Source: Gemmatimonadota bacterium (GTDB lineage Bacteria; Gemmatimonadota; Gemmatimonadetes; Palauibacterales; Palauibacteraceae). From it: DNA of 64,000 nt. Position numbers and translations under genes: made by a program. The stretch lies in NCBI GenBank assembly GCA_022820995.1, contig JAJEEM010000057.1:1-64000 (forward strand), given 5' to 3'. The first letter of the stretch is position 1. Every line of letters begins with the position of its first letter. This document shows positions 43,451 to 55,091 of this stretch, one piece after another. Under the pieces are notes generated by a model. The model ran no database searches. It saw only the letters and a list, made by a program, of their open reading frames with translations, and had not been told where the DNA came from.

Positions 43451-44176
43451 GTGCCGCCGCTCGCCCCCTTCGCGGAGGCGTTGGCCGCTCATGCGGCGGG
43501 AGAGTCCGATCCCGAACTGCGGCTACGGAGCAGCCTCGGCGAGGACGAGGCGCTGCCGGTCGGCTTCTTCTTCCGGACGCCGGGCGAACTGATGGACTTC
43601 GAACGCTACGCTCTCGAGTTGTGCCGCGGCCGGGTGCTCGACCTCGGGGCGGGAGCCGGGCCGCACACCCTCGCGCTGCAATCGATCGGACGGCGCGTCG
43701 TCGCGGTGGAAGGCTCCGCCGACGTCGCTCGCCTGCTGCGGGCGCGCGGGGCGACGCACGTCGTGCACGCCGACTTTCGGTACTGGTGGCGCCCGGGATT
43801 CGACACGGTCCTCATGCTCATGAACGGGCTTGGGCCGGTGGGGACGCTGGCGGGCCTCGACCGTTTCCTCGTGCATGCGCCCCGATTCCTGGCGCCGGGC
43901 GGACAGCTGCTCGTCGACGGCGCGGAGGCGGCCCCCTCCCGGCCGTCTCGCGCGGCGTCCCGGCCGCCCGCCCCGCCCTGGCCGCCCGCCGGCGCATACC
44001 CGGGGGAAGCCTGGATCGAACTCTCCCACGCCGGCCGGGTCGGGCGACCGTTTCGCGAACTGTACATCGACCCCGAGACGCTGGCGCGTCACGCCACGCA
44101 CGCGGGCTGGCGACCCGATGTGGTGTTCGAGGGCGGGGATGACGCCTACCTCGCCCGCCTCACGATGCCGTCGTGA
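43451..44176 (+). CDS. Class I SAM-dependent methyltransferase
   Basis: 241 residues from GTG 43451; no other usable start in frame. Rossmann motif I (VLDLGAGAGPHTLAL), acidic motif II (VVAVEGS) and post-I VVHADF are present. Substrate unknown. It is 64 bp downstream of the epoxidase operon on the same strand but not tightly packed, so coexpression is possible and a functional link is not shown. Confidence 0.85.
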   Translation: MPPLAPFAEALAAHAAGESDPELRLRSSLGEDEALPVGFFFRTPGELMDFERYALELCRGRVLDLGAGAGPHTLALQSIGRRVVAVEGSADVARLLRARGATHVVHADFRYWWRPGFDTVLMLMNGLGPVGTLAGLDRFLVHAPRFLAPGGQLLVDGAEAAPSRPSRAASRPPAPPWPPAGAYPGEAWIELSHAGRVGRPFRELYIDPETLARHATHAGWRPDVVFEGGDDAYLARLTMPS

Positions 44177-44338
44177 CCGTCCGGCATGTCCGCGCACAAC
44201 GGGCGGTCTGCCAACCATTCCGCCGGCATGGGGGTCTTATGGGTCACAGAGACGCGAGCCGGGAAACTTCAGCACCGGTTTTTCGTACCAGAAGGGTACA
44301 GATCGCAGCCGCCGACGTTGAGAAGGCATGGAGAAGGG

Positions 44339-44557
44339 ATGGGACACATGGACAGACTGTCGAAGTGGGCGACGACGGGCTCTCTGGCCTGGCTGTTGAT
44401 GGCGGTGGGGCTGATCCTGGGCACGCACGGCGGAGCCGTGCAGGGCACACAGGCGACCGGGACGGTGGACGCGCCGGAGACGACGGGCGCATGTCCCGAG
44501 CTTCCCGCCGCGCCGACCGCCACGACCGCAGCCCCTGATTTCGACGGGATGTCCTGA
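44339..44557 (+). CDS. Small membrane-anchored peptide, unknown function
   Basis: 72 residues from ATG 44339 (ATG 44348 also possible); GGAGAAGGG lies just upstream. One hydrophobic helix (LAWLLMAVGLILGTHGG), then a Pro/Thr/Ala-rich tail ending APDFDGMS. No family. It is followed by a strong terminator, and the last 15 codons plus the terminator are duplicated at 45019-45122. The longer frame from 44186 looks non-coding. Confidence 0.6.
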   Translation: MGHMDRLSKWATTGSLAWLLMAVGLILGTHGGAVQGTQATGTVDAPETTGACPELPAAPTATTAAPDFDGMS

Positions 44558-44627
44558 CGAGATCCCGTTCAGGCCACCCACAACGCCTGTCGGGCCGGGT
44601 CCCCCGCGGATCCGGCCCCTTTTTTTG
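44524..44627. repeat. 104-bp duplicated gene-end plus terminator, copy 1
   Basis: 44524-44627 matches 45019-45122 at 100 of 104 positions without gaps. It covers the last codons of the small membrane peptide (APDFDxMS and stop), the trailer and the terminator. Copy 2 lies exactly 495 bp downstream. Confidence 0.9.
44592..44626 (+). terminator. Intrinsic terminator after the small membrane peptide
   Basis: An 11-bp GC-rich stem (44592-44602 with 44608-44618, one G-T pair) with a 5-base loop, one C, then seven T. The stem is very strong. It is identical to the copy at 45087-45121. Confidence 0.9.
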
Positions 44628-44793
44628 TATCTGTAAGGGGGAAAACAACTTCCATTGCATATACCGCAGAGAGACTCAAGCTGGATGTTCGCGGGGACTA
44701 CCTGCTAGCCTTCGGGCCGAAGCCGGACTAGATTCTCGAAGTGGGGTGAAAAAACGAGGTGCCGGCGAGGAAAGGGACGGGGAAGGGGACGAC

Positions 44794-44991
44794 ATGACTG
44801 AAGCGGATTCTCAGCAGATTCTCGAGGCGATCGCGGCCCTCGATGAGAAGTTCACCGAGCGGCTTGACACGACGGACCGCCGCCTTGGGCGGATGGAGGC
44901 GAAGGTCGATGCGATCCACTACGACGTGAAGGCGCTCCGCTCCGAACTCGTCGGCGTAATCGACCCAAGATTCCGCCCGGTCGGCGTATGA
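44794..44991 (+). CDS. Small coiled-coil protein, unknown function
   Basis: 65 residues from ATG 44794, with GGAAGGGG 8 bp upstream. Amphipathic heptad pattern LEAIAALDEKFTERLDTTDRRLGRMEAKVDAIHYDV suggests a helical or coiled-coil oligomer. No membrane segment. Its stop GTATGA lies 27 bp before terminator-cassette copy 2. A reading frame through that copy ends in APDFDVMS, like the neighbour at 44339, but it is not joined to this gene without a frameshift. Confidence 0.5.
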   Translation: MTEADSQQILEAIAALDEKFTERLDTTDRRLGRMEAKVDAIHYDVKALRSELVGVIDPRFRPVGV

Positions 44992-45018
44992 CGAAGCCCT
45001 CGAAGCCGAAGACGCCGC

Positions 45019-45122
45019 GACCGCAGCCCCCGATTTCGACGTGATGTCCTGACGAGACCCCGTTCAGGCCACCCACGACGCCTGTCGGGCCGGGTCCCCC
45101 GCGGATCCGGCCCCTTTTTTTG
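45019..45122. repeat. 104-bp duplicated gene-end plus terminator, copy 2
   Basis: Copy of 44524-44627 with four substitutions. It carries a stop-terminated reading frame ending APDFDVMS and an identical terminator. It sits just before glnS, with no complete gene upstream in the matching frame, so it looks like a remnant or transplanted gene-end. Confidence 0.9.
45087..45121 (+). terminator. Intrinsic terminator, copy 2
   Basis: Same 11-bp stem (45087-45097 with 45103-45113) and seven T as at 44592-44626. It closes the 44794 transcript, 56 bp before the glnS start. Confidence 0.9.
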
Positions 45123-45176
45123 CCCATTCCGGCTTTTTGCCCGTTCCGGTTCGGCGGCAATCGCGTAGTTTCCCCC

Positions 45177-47667
<2,491 letters not shown>

Positions 47668-47681
<14 letters not shown>

Positions 47682-49806
47682 AGCGGCGCTTCGATCTCAC
47701 CGGCGCACCCGCTGCGGGCTGCTCGTGCTCGCGCTCTGCGGGCTGTGGCCGGCCGCGGCGCTCGAGGCGCAGGACCCGGTGCCCGCGGACAGCGTGATCG
47801 CGCTGGGCGAACTGATCGTCTCGGCGCTGCGCACCCCGACATCCGTGGGAGAGGTCCCCGTCAACGTGACGACCGTGACGCGGGAGGAGTTGCGTCTCTC
47901 CGCCGCGCAGACGCTCCAGGACGTCCTTCAGGAGGTGCCCGGACTCAACTTCCGCTTCCCCTTCCAGGCGGGAGTCGCGCACCCCTCATGGCAGGCCGTG
48001 ACCCTGCGCGGGCTGGGAGGCACGGCCGCGAGCCGCACGCTCGTGCTCGTCGACGGCGTCCCGCTGAACGACCCGTATTTCGGCTGGGTGCGCTGGAGCC
48101 AGATTCCGGTCGAGGTCATCGAGCGCATCGAGATCGTGCGCGGCGGGGCCACGGTCAGCTGGGGGAGCCAGAGCCTCGCGGGCGTCGTCCACGTGATCAC
48201 CCGGTCTCCCCGGACGGGCGGATTTTCGGCCGGTCTGCGCAGCGAGGGAGATAACGCGTACCGCGGCGACGCCGTCGCATCCTTCGGGGGCGACCGGGTG
48301 GGCGGATACGTCGCGGGCGAGTTCCTGGACAGCGACGGCTACATCGTGACCGAGCCGAGCCTGCGCGGGGCGGTGGACATCCCTTCCGCCTCGACCCACG
48401 CCACCCTCCGGGCCAAGGTCGAGATCGAGGCCGGCGAGCGGCTCCGCATCCATGCGCAGGGGAACTACTTCGACCAGGACAAGGACAACGCGACGCCGCT
48501 CCGCAACAACACGACGGAAGCGGGATTCGGACAGGTCGGGGCCACCCTCAGCGGCGAAGACGGCTCCACGCTCGCCTTCAACACCTACATGCAGTCGCAG
48601 TCCTACGTGAACTCGTTCTCGAGCGTCGACGCGGCCCGCGACAGCGAGCAGCCGTCGATCAGCCAGGACGTCCCATCATCCGGAATCGGCGCGAACCTCG
48701 TGTGGCAGAAGCCCGGTCTCGGCCGCCACGACCTCACGCTCGGGGCCGACATCCTGAGCGCGACCGGCGAGGCCTCGGAGCGGTACCTGTTCAGCGACGG
48801 CGCGTTCACGCGGCAGCGGGAGACCGGCGGCGACCAGACGCTGTACGGCTTCTTCATTCAGGACCGGATTAAACTCGACGACCGATGGCAGTTGTACGGC
48901 GGCCTGCGCCTCGACCGTTGGCGCAACGCCTCGGGCATGCGCCGCATCGTCAACACCGTCAGCGGGGACCTGCTCACGGACAACGCATTCGACGACCGGA
49001 GCGGCAGCAAGCTGAGCCACAACCTCGGCGTCCTGCTCGACGCGTCGGACCAGGTGGCCCTTCGCGGGAGCCTCTACAGCGGCCTGCGCGTCGCGACGCT
49101 GAACGAACTTTACAAGCCGTTCCGCGCGGCCGGGAACGTCGTCAACGAATCGAACGAAGCGCTGGATCCGGAGCAGGTTCTGGGCGCGGAGGTGGGGCTC
49201 GACCTGCAGCCGAGTTCCTCGGCGCTCATCCGGCTCACGGGTTTCTGGGCAACCGTGAGCGACGCGATCACCGACGTGACGATCCAGGAAGCCGAGACGT
49301 CGGGCGTCATTCAGCCGTGCGGCTTCGTGGCGGCCGGCGGCGTGTGCAGGCGACGGGACAATGTGGGAACGCTGCGGAGCCTCGGGCTCGAGACCGAGAT
49401 CGAACTGCGGCCCTCCGGCGGGTGGCTCCTCGCGCTCAGCCACCAGTTCAACCCCACCGAGGTCACCGAAGCCCCGGGCCGCCCCGACCTGATCGGCAAC
49501 GAGGTCCAGGGGAGCCCCACGCACCGGGCCATGCTGCGGGTGGGGTATCAGGGCCTGTTCGTCACCGGCCGGTATCTCGGAAACCGCTTCGACAACGACC
49601 TCAACACGGGAGAGATCGCCGGCTCCTTCCTCGTGGACGCGGGCTGGCGGGACGACCGGTTCTTCGTGGACTGGCTGACGATGGACATGGGCGTGCAGAA
49701 CGTCTTCGACACCGTTGCGGAGATGTCGCACGACGCGAACGGGTTCATCCGCGTGGCCGCGCCCCGCAGCTGGTTCTTCGGCCTGCGGGCGCGGTTCGGA
49801 GGCTGA
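47668..49806 (+). CDS. TonB-dependent outer-membrane receptor, siderophore/vitamin type
   Basis: 712 residues from ATG 47668, overlapping glnS by 14 bp. A signal peptide (to AALEA), then TonB-box-like region, a plug domain (DVLQEVPGLNFRF, TLVLVDGVPLNDPYFG, ERIEIVRGGATVSWGSQSLAGVVHVITR) and a beta-barrel ending FFGLRARFGG. No carboxypeptidase-like extension, unlike the receptor at 17063. Ligand unknown; FecA/BtuB/CirA-like size. Coupling to glnS is odd and may reflect chance overlap. Confidence 0.92.
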
Positions 49807-49857
49807 TCGACCCATAGCGCCGCCGTGTGCCGCGGCGACTGAGCGGGCGGGCGCGGC

Positions 49858-51633
49858 TCAGTCGAGCGTGAGCTGCGCCATGAGGGCGTCGATCTCCCGG
49901 CGGAGTTCGGCCACGAGGTCGTCCAGCGGGATGATCCGGCTCTCGCGGACGCCGCGGTGGCTGAGTTCCGCGCCCCCCGCCTCCAGCGAGCGTTCGCCGA
50001 TGACGAGGCGGAGCGGGAGGCCGCGCAGGTCCGCGTCGTTGAACTTCACGCCGGCGCGGAGTTCCCGCCGGTCGTCGTAGATCACCTCGATCCCGGCGGC
50101 GCACAGCTCCTCGAACACCCGGTCCGCCGTCGCCCACGTCTCCTCCTCCCGCGCGAGCACGACGAGCGACACGTGATACGGAGCGACGGAGATCGGCAGC
50201 TTGAGGCCGTAGTCGTCCCGGTGCTCCTCGGCCACGCACGCCAGGAGGCGCCCGGTCCCGATCCCGTACGAGCCCATCCAGATCGGGCGCTCGACCCCCT
50301 CCTCATCCGCGTACATCGCCCCCAGCCCCTCGGAGTAGCGGGTGCCGAGCTGGAAGATGTTCCCCACCTCCACGCCGCGCGCCATCCGCAGCCCCTCGCC
50401 GCAGCGGCCGCACGGCGCGCCCTCGAAGGCGAGGGCGACGGGGCCGACGACCGTGGGCTCGTAGTCCCGTCCGCAGCAGACGTTGCGGAGGTGGTAGTCC
50501 GTCTCGTTCGCGCCGAGCACCAGGTTCGGGGATTCCGCGACCCAGCGGTCGACGACGAAGATCGCGACCCCGGGCTCGATCCCCACCGGCGAGGCGAACC
50601 CCGGCACCATTCCGGTCGCGGCGATCTCCTCCTCGTGCGCCGGACGAAGCTCGAGCGCTCCCGTGAGGTTCTGGACCTGGATCGGGTTCGCCTCGAGGTC
50701 GCCGCGCACGATCGCCGCGATCAGCTTCTCTTCGCGAGCCCCCTCCTCCCCCGCGAAGCGGCCCGTGTAGAAGACCATCTTGCCCGTCTCCGGGGCGGAG
50801 ATCCCGAGCAGCCCCGTGACCTCCTCGATCGTGGACGTTCCGGGCGTGTGGACGCGCTCCACCGGCGACATCCCGCCCTCCCGGGGCTCGAGCGTGAACT
50901 CGGCGACCTCCCGGTTCGCCGCGTAGCCGCAGGCGTCGCAGAGCGCGAGGCTGTCTTCGCCGATCGGCGTCACGTACATGAACTCGTGGGCGATCTTGCC
51001 GCCCATCATGCCCGTGTCGCTCCGCACCGCCGTGAGCGGCAGCGCGCAGCGGCGCCCGATGCGCTCGTACGCCTCGTAGTGCCGCTCGTACTGCACCGCG
51101 AGCCCCTCCGGGTCCCGATCGAGCGAGTACGAGTCCTTCATGATGAACTCGCGCACGCGGATGAGTCCGCCTCGGGAGCGGAGTTCGTCCCTGAACTTGG
51201 TCTGCATGTGGTAGACCATGGCCGGGAGCTGCCGGTAGGACTGGATCTCCGACGCCGCGTGGAAGGCGACGACCTCCTCGTGCGTCATCGCCAGGAGCAG
51301 GTCGCGCTCGCGGCGGTCGACGAACCGGGCCATCGTCGCATCGATGTCGTACCAGCGGCCCGTCGCCTGCCACAGCTCCGCCGGATGCACGACGGGCATC
51401 GACAGCTCCTGCCCGTCGATCCGGTCCATCTCCTCGCGCAGGATCTGCTCGATCTTCCGCAGCGACCGCCACGCGAGAGGGAGGTAGGAGAAGATGCCCG
51501 CCGCGAGCTGGCGGACGTAGCCGGCCCTCAGGAGGAGGCTGTGGGACTCGATCTCGGTTTCCCCCGGCGCCTGGCGCAGGGTCATGCCGAAGAGATTCGA
51601 GACTCGCTGTCCTGTACGTTCGGTTCGATTCAC
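49858..51633 (-). CDS. proS: Prolyl-tRNA synthetase
   Basis: 591 residues from GTG 51633. Class II synthetase with motif 2 (SRGGLIRVREFIMKDSYS) and motif 3 (GIGTGRLLAC), and the INS editing domain between them, in the bacterial length class. It attaches proline to tRNA-Pro. ATG at residue 17 is another possible start. It diverges from the M28 peptidase, with 162 bp between. Confidence 0.97.
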   Translation of the reverse strand: MNRTERTGQRVSNLFGMTLRQAPGETEIESHSLLLRAGYVRQLAAGIFSYLPLAWRSLRKIEQILREEMDRIDGQELSMPVVHPAELWQATGRWYDIDATMARFVDRRERDLLLAMTHEEVVAFHAASEIQSYRQLPAMVYHMQTKFRDELRSRGGLIRVREFIMKDSYSLDRDPEGLAVQYERHYEAYERIGRRCALPLTAVRSDTGMMGGKIAHEFMYVTPIGEDSLALCDACGYAANREVAEFTLEPREGGMSPVERVHTPGTSTIEEVTGLLGISAPETGKMVFYTGRFAGEEGAREEKLIAAIVRGDLEANPIQVQNLTGALELRPAHEEEIAATGMVPGFASPVGIEPGVAIFVVDRWVAESPNLVLGANETDYHLRNVCCGRDYEPTVVGPVALAFEGAPCGRCGEGLRMARGVEVGNIFQLGTRYSEGLGAMYADEEGVERPIWMGSYGIGTGRLLACVAEEHRDDYGLKLPISVAPYHVSLVVLAREEETWATADRVFEELCAAGIEVIYDDRRELRAGVKFNDADLRGLPLRLVIGERSLEAGGAELSHRGVRESRIIPLDDLVAELRREIDALMAQLTLD

Positions 51634-51795
51634 GGGTAGACCGCTTCAGGGTGGTGACGAAAGGCCGCCGGAAGGCGCGCCGAGAGACACGCGACGCTAA
51701 CCGGCCCGCTGTCCGCTGGCCAGCGCAGCGATAAGATATCGGCGCGACACCGACTCGGCCCGACGCCGACTGGACCTCATCCCCGGGAGTGAACC

Positions 51796-53250
51796 GTGTT
51801 CCGAAGGCCCGCAACGCCCCGCCCCGCCGCGCCCCGCGTGAAACCGCTCGCGATCGCCGTCCTCGCCGGCGCCGTGGCGATCCCGGCCGCCGCCCGTCCG
51901 CTTCACGGCCAGGAGCCGGCGGCGACACTCTCCGCGCTGCACGACATCGTGGCGGCCGTCTCGGTCTCGCGCGTGGAGGCGGACATTCGACGGCTCGCGG
52001 ACTTCGGCACGCGTCACACGCTGTCGGATACGCTCTCCGACACGCGCGGCATCGGGGCCGCCCGGCGCTGGATCAAGGCCGAGTTCGACGCGATCTCCGA
52101 GGCGTGCGGCGGGTGCCTGGAGGTCTCGTACCAGACGTCCCTCGTCATGGGCGCGGCGCGCATCCCCGACACGACGGCCATCGTCAACGTGCTCGCGATC
52201 CAGCGGGGGACGACGGACCCGGGGCGCTACGTCGTGATGTCGGGCGATATCGACTCGCGCGCCACGAACGCGCTGGACGGCGTCTCCGACGCGCCCGGTG
52301 CGAACGACAACGCGTCCGGGATGGCCGGCGTCCTCGAGGCCGCGCGCGTCCTCACGCAGTACGAGTTCAACGGGTCGATCATCTACGCGGGGCTGTCGGG
52401 CGAGGAGCAGGGGCTGTTCGGCGGGCGGCACATGGCCCGGGTCGCGATCGACGAGGGCTGGCGGCTCGAAGCGGTGCTGAACAACGACATGATCGGCAAC
52501 ATCCAGGGCCAGAACGGCATCTCGGACAACACGGTCGCGCGCATCTTCGCCGAGGGCACGCGGGCGGACGAGACGGAGCAGGTCGCCGCGCGGCGGCGCG
52601 TCACCGGGGGCGAGGTGGACTCCCCGTCGCGGAACCTCGCCCGCTTCATCGACCGTCTCGTGGACGGCTACGTCCCGAATCTCGACATGATGATGGTGTA
52701 CCGGCTGGACCGGTTCGGACGCGGCGGGCACCACCGGCCCTTCAACGACCTCGGCTTCCCCGCCGTGCGGATCATGGAGGCGAACGAGGACTACCGGCGC
52801 CAGCACCAGGACATCCGCGTGGAAGACGGCGTCGAGTACGGAGACGTCATCGATGAAGTCGAGTTCGATTTCGCCGCGAAGCTGACGGCGGTGAACGCGA
52901 TCTCGCTCGCCGCCATGGCCTGGGCTCCCGCGCCGCCGCGGAACGTGGCGATCCAGGGCGCCGTGCGGCCGTCCACGACGCTGCGCTGGGACCCCGTCCC
53001 CCCGGAGCACGCCCCGAACCTCGCGGGATACCGCGTCTACTGGCGGCTCACCGATGCGCCGCAGTGGCAGTGGAGCGTCTTCGCGGGCGACGTGACCGAG
53101 CACACGCTCGAGAACATCGTCATCGACAACTACCTCTTCGGCGTGGCGAGCGTGTCCGAGGACGGCTACGAGAGTCCGGTCGTCTTCCCCTGGCCCATCG
53201 GCGCCTACGAGCCGCTGGAGTGGATCACGCGAGACCGCGGCAACCAGTAA
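51796..53250 (+). CDS. M28-family metallopeptidase with substituted first zinc ligand
   Basis: 484 residues from GTG 51796. Cleavable signal peptide (to LHGQ). An M28 core: the first ligand position reads SGDIDS where His is expected (HxDS), then GANDNASG (Asp), SGEEQGLFGG (Glu pair), NNDMIGN (Asp) and the late His in GRGGHHRP. A C-terminal domain of about 90 residues is Trp/Tyr-rich and beta-like (FN3-type). It would be an aminopeptidase-like zinc enzyme, but the His-to-Asp change may alter metal binding or activity. No partner in the window. Confidence 0.85.
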   Translation: MFRRPATPRPAAPRVKPLAIAVLAGAVAIPAAARPLHGQEPAATLSALHDIVAAVSVSRVEADIRRLADFGTRHTLSDTLSDTRGIGAARRWIKAEFDAISEACGGCLEVSYQTSLVMGAARIPDTTAIVNVLAIQRGTTDPGRYVVMSGDIDSRATNALDGVSDAPGANDNASGMAGVLEAARVLTQYEFNGSIIYAGLSGEEQGLFGGRHMARVAIDEGWRLEAVLNNDMIGNIQGQNGISDNTVARIFAEGTRADETEQVAARRRVTGGEVDSPSRNLARFIDRLVDGYVPNLDMMMVYRLDRFGRGGHHRPFNDLGFPAVRIMEANEDYRRQHQDIRVEDGVEYGDVIDEVEFDFAAKLTAVNAISLAAMAWAPAPPRNVAIQGAVRPSTTLRWDPVPPEHAPNLAGYRVYWRLTDAPQWQWSVFAGDVTEHTLENIVIDNYLFGVASVSEDGYESPVVFPWPIGAYEPLEWITRDRGNQ

Positions 53251-53275
53251 CGGGCCACAGGGCCGGGGGCGCCCG

Positions 53276-53947
53276 CTAGGCGCGGCGCCAGGCCCAGCGG
53301 AAGAGGACGAAGCAGAACAGCAGCGCGACGGCGATCCACAGCCCGCCCCACACGAGCGTGGGGATGCCGGTGAGTTCGGCCAGCATTCGGGCATCCGACT
53401 GCAACTCCGGCCGGTCGAGAATGTCGCTCTTGATGTCGAGCACCGCGTAGAGGCAACTCGTGAGGCCGAGCGCGGTGAGGAGGACGCGGTTCACGCCGGC
53501 GCTCGCCCGCCAGGCCACCGCGAGCAGCGCCGCGGAGAAGGCGAGCCCGAACGTGAGGGGAAAGGACTGCTGCGCGTAGAGCAGCGTCATGCTCCCCACG
53601 ACCAGGGCGAGGACGCCCGAGAACCACGAACTGAGCGCCGGAAAGCGTTCCGCGCTCCAGATCATCAGCCCGCCCCACAGCAGACTCCCGAGATATCCCG
53701 CGGACAGGCTCAGGAACGGATTCCCGCCGGGGCACCGGCACAGCCCCCCCTCGAGCGGCGTCACCTCGATGGCGAGGATCTGACCCCCCGTCGCGAGCGT
53801 CGCGAGCCCGTGGCTGATCTCGTGCAGCAGGACGACGAAGAGTTTCACGGGATACACGAAGGGCGTGTCCCAGAGGAACCACACGGCCGCAAAGAGGCCG
53901 GCGAACGCGGCCAGGAAACGAACCCTTCGCTTCGTTTGATCGTTCAT
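53276..53947 (-). CDS. M50-family membrane metallopeptidase (site-2-protease-like)
   Basis: 223 residues from ATG 53947 with about six hydrophobic helices. The zinc site HEISH is in helix 2, as in M50B enzymes. Function may be intramembrane cleavage, but the substrate is unknown. Its stop is 26 bp from that of the M28 gene on the opposite strand. Confidence 0.85.
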   Translation of the reverse strand: MNDQTKRRVRFLAAFAGLFAAVWFLWDTPFVYPVKLFVVLLHEISHGLATLATGGQILAIEVTPLEGGLCRCPGGNPFLSLSAGYLGSLLWGGLMIWSAERFPALSSWFSGVLALVVGSMTLLYAQQSFPLTFGLAFSAALLAVAWRASAGVNRVLLTALGLTSCLYAVLDIKSDILDRPELQSDARMLAELTGIPTLVWGGLWIAVALLFCFVLFRWAWRRA

Positions 53948-53999
53948 GCGTTCCTCATACGGGATGCGCCGGGTGCCGGTGTCGGGAGGCCGCGGGGCG

Positions 54000-55091
54000 T
54001 CATGTTACGACCAGGAGGACGAGCGCGACGAGCGTCATGGCGACACCCGCGAGCGCGAACACCGGCACTTGCCGGTCGAAGCGCCACCGGCAGACGGCGA
54101 AGATGAGCGAGAAGAGGCCCAGCGTCGCGTACACGGGGAGAAGGGCTCCGGCCCATGCCGTGCGTTCGCTGAGCGCGAGCACGGCGAGCCCCGCAGCGAG
54201 CGTCGCGATGAAGAGGGAGCGCTCGTCCGTCAGGGGCGGCTGCGGCCAGCGGGTCGCGGGCAGCCAGCCACCGAGGGCGAGCGGGGCCAGGACGAGCGCC
54301 TCGCCCAGCATGGTCAGCCGCCAGGCGTCCTGCGCCGGACCCGCGATCAGGAATGCGTCGGTGAAGGCGGCGAAGCCGGCGGAGGTCGCGGAGACCGCCG
54401 CCATCAGGTAGAGGCCGCAGCCGATGATGCGGCCCGAGATGCGCGCGGCGTGGAAGGTTCCCGGCGCGTCCCGCCGCAGACGGAGCTCCGGCACGGACTC
54501 CGCGGGGCTCCTCCCCACGCTGCGGGGGAGCCAGCGGGGGCGGCTTCGGGGGAGCCAGCGGGGGCGTCCGCGGCGCTTCGACCGGGCGAGCAGCCTCGCG
54601 CCGACCGCGTGCACCTCCCCGGCCTCCTCGGCCGACAGCTCGCCGCGGGCGACGGCGCCGTCCAGTTCGTCCTCGTCCAGCAGCACGCCGTCCCCTCCCT
54701 CGGGCAGCCACACGTCGAGGTAGAGGTCCTCGATGATCCAGGGCGGGGACTGCAGTCGCGGAGGCCGGATCAGGTTGATGTAGTAGCCCTGGAAGGCGCC
54801 GCGGCCGTGGTAGAAGGCGCCGATCTCGAAGGGCTGCCCCGGTCGCAGGAACCAGATGAGGAGGGAGCCCGGCCGCAGGGTCGTGGCCTCGTCGACCCTC
54901 ACCGGCTTGAAGCGCGCGTCGAGGACCTGAAGCGTGATCTTCCACTTCGGGCCGTCCAGGAGCAGTTCCTGGCGAAAGCGCTGCACGTGCCTCCCGCGGC
55001 GAACCTCCACGTCGACGCGGGGCGCATCTTCCGGGATCCGGCGCGCGGCCCGCAGCGCGCGGCGCCGTGCCCCCAGGAGGTCGAAGCCCAC
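54000..55091 (-). CDS. DUF402 domain protein fused to membrane helices
   Basis: 363 residues from GTG 55091, directly after the stop of the fadJ-like gene (TAGGTG). The N-terminal 160 residues match DUF402, a beta-barrel nucleotide hydrolase-like domain (FYHGRGAFQGYYINLIR). A linker with two PRWLPRS repeats follows, then four to six transmembrane helices. DUF402 proteins are usually soluble, so the membrane fusion is notable. Function unknown. The gene is coupled to fadJ on the same transcript. Confidence 0.8.
   Translation of the reverse strand: MGFDLLGARRRALRAARRIPEDAPRVDVEVRRGRHVQRFRQELLLDGPKWKITLQVLDARFKPVRVDEATTLRPGSLLIWFLRPGQPFEIGAFYHGRGAFQGYYINLIRPPRLQSPPWIIEDLYLDVWLPEGGDGVLLDEDELDGAVARGELSAEEAGEVHAVGARLLARSKRRGRPRWLPRSRPRWLPRSVGRSPAESVPELRLRRDAPGTFHAARISGRIIGCGLYLMAAVSATSAGFAAFTDAFLIAGPAQDAWRLTMLGEALVLAPLALGGWLPATRWPQPPLTDERSLFIATLAAGLAVLALSERTAWAGALLPVYATLGLFSLIFAVCRWRFDRQVPVFALAGVAMTLVALVLLVVT
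54523..54566. repeat. 20-bp unit duplicated in the DUF402 linker
   Basis: A 20-bp unit at 54523 recurs 24 bp later at 54547. It is in frame and encodes the doubled PRWLPRS motif. Confidence 0.75.

Noticed and set aside
44186-44557. Longer 123-residue form of the small membrane peptide
   Set aside because: The first 51 residues lack coding character and a good RBS stands before ATG 44339.
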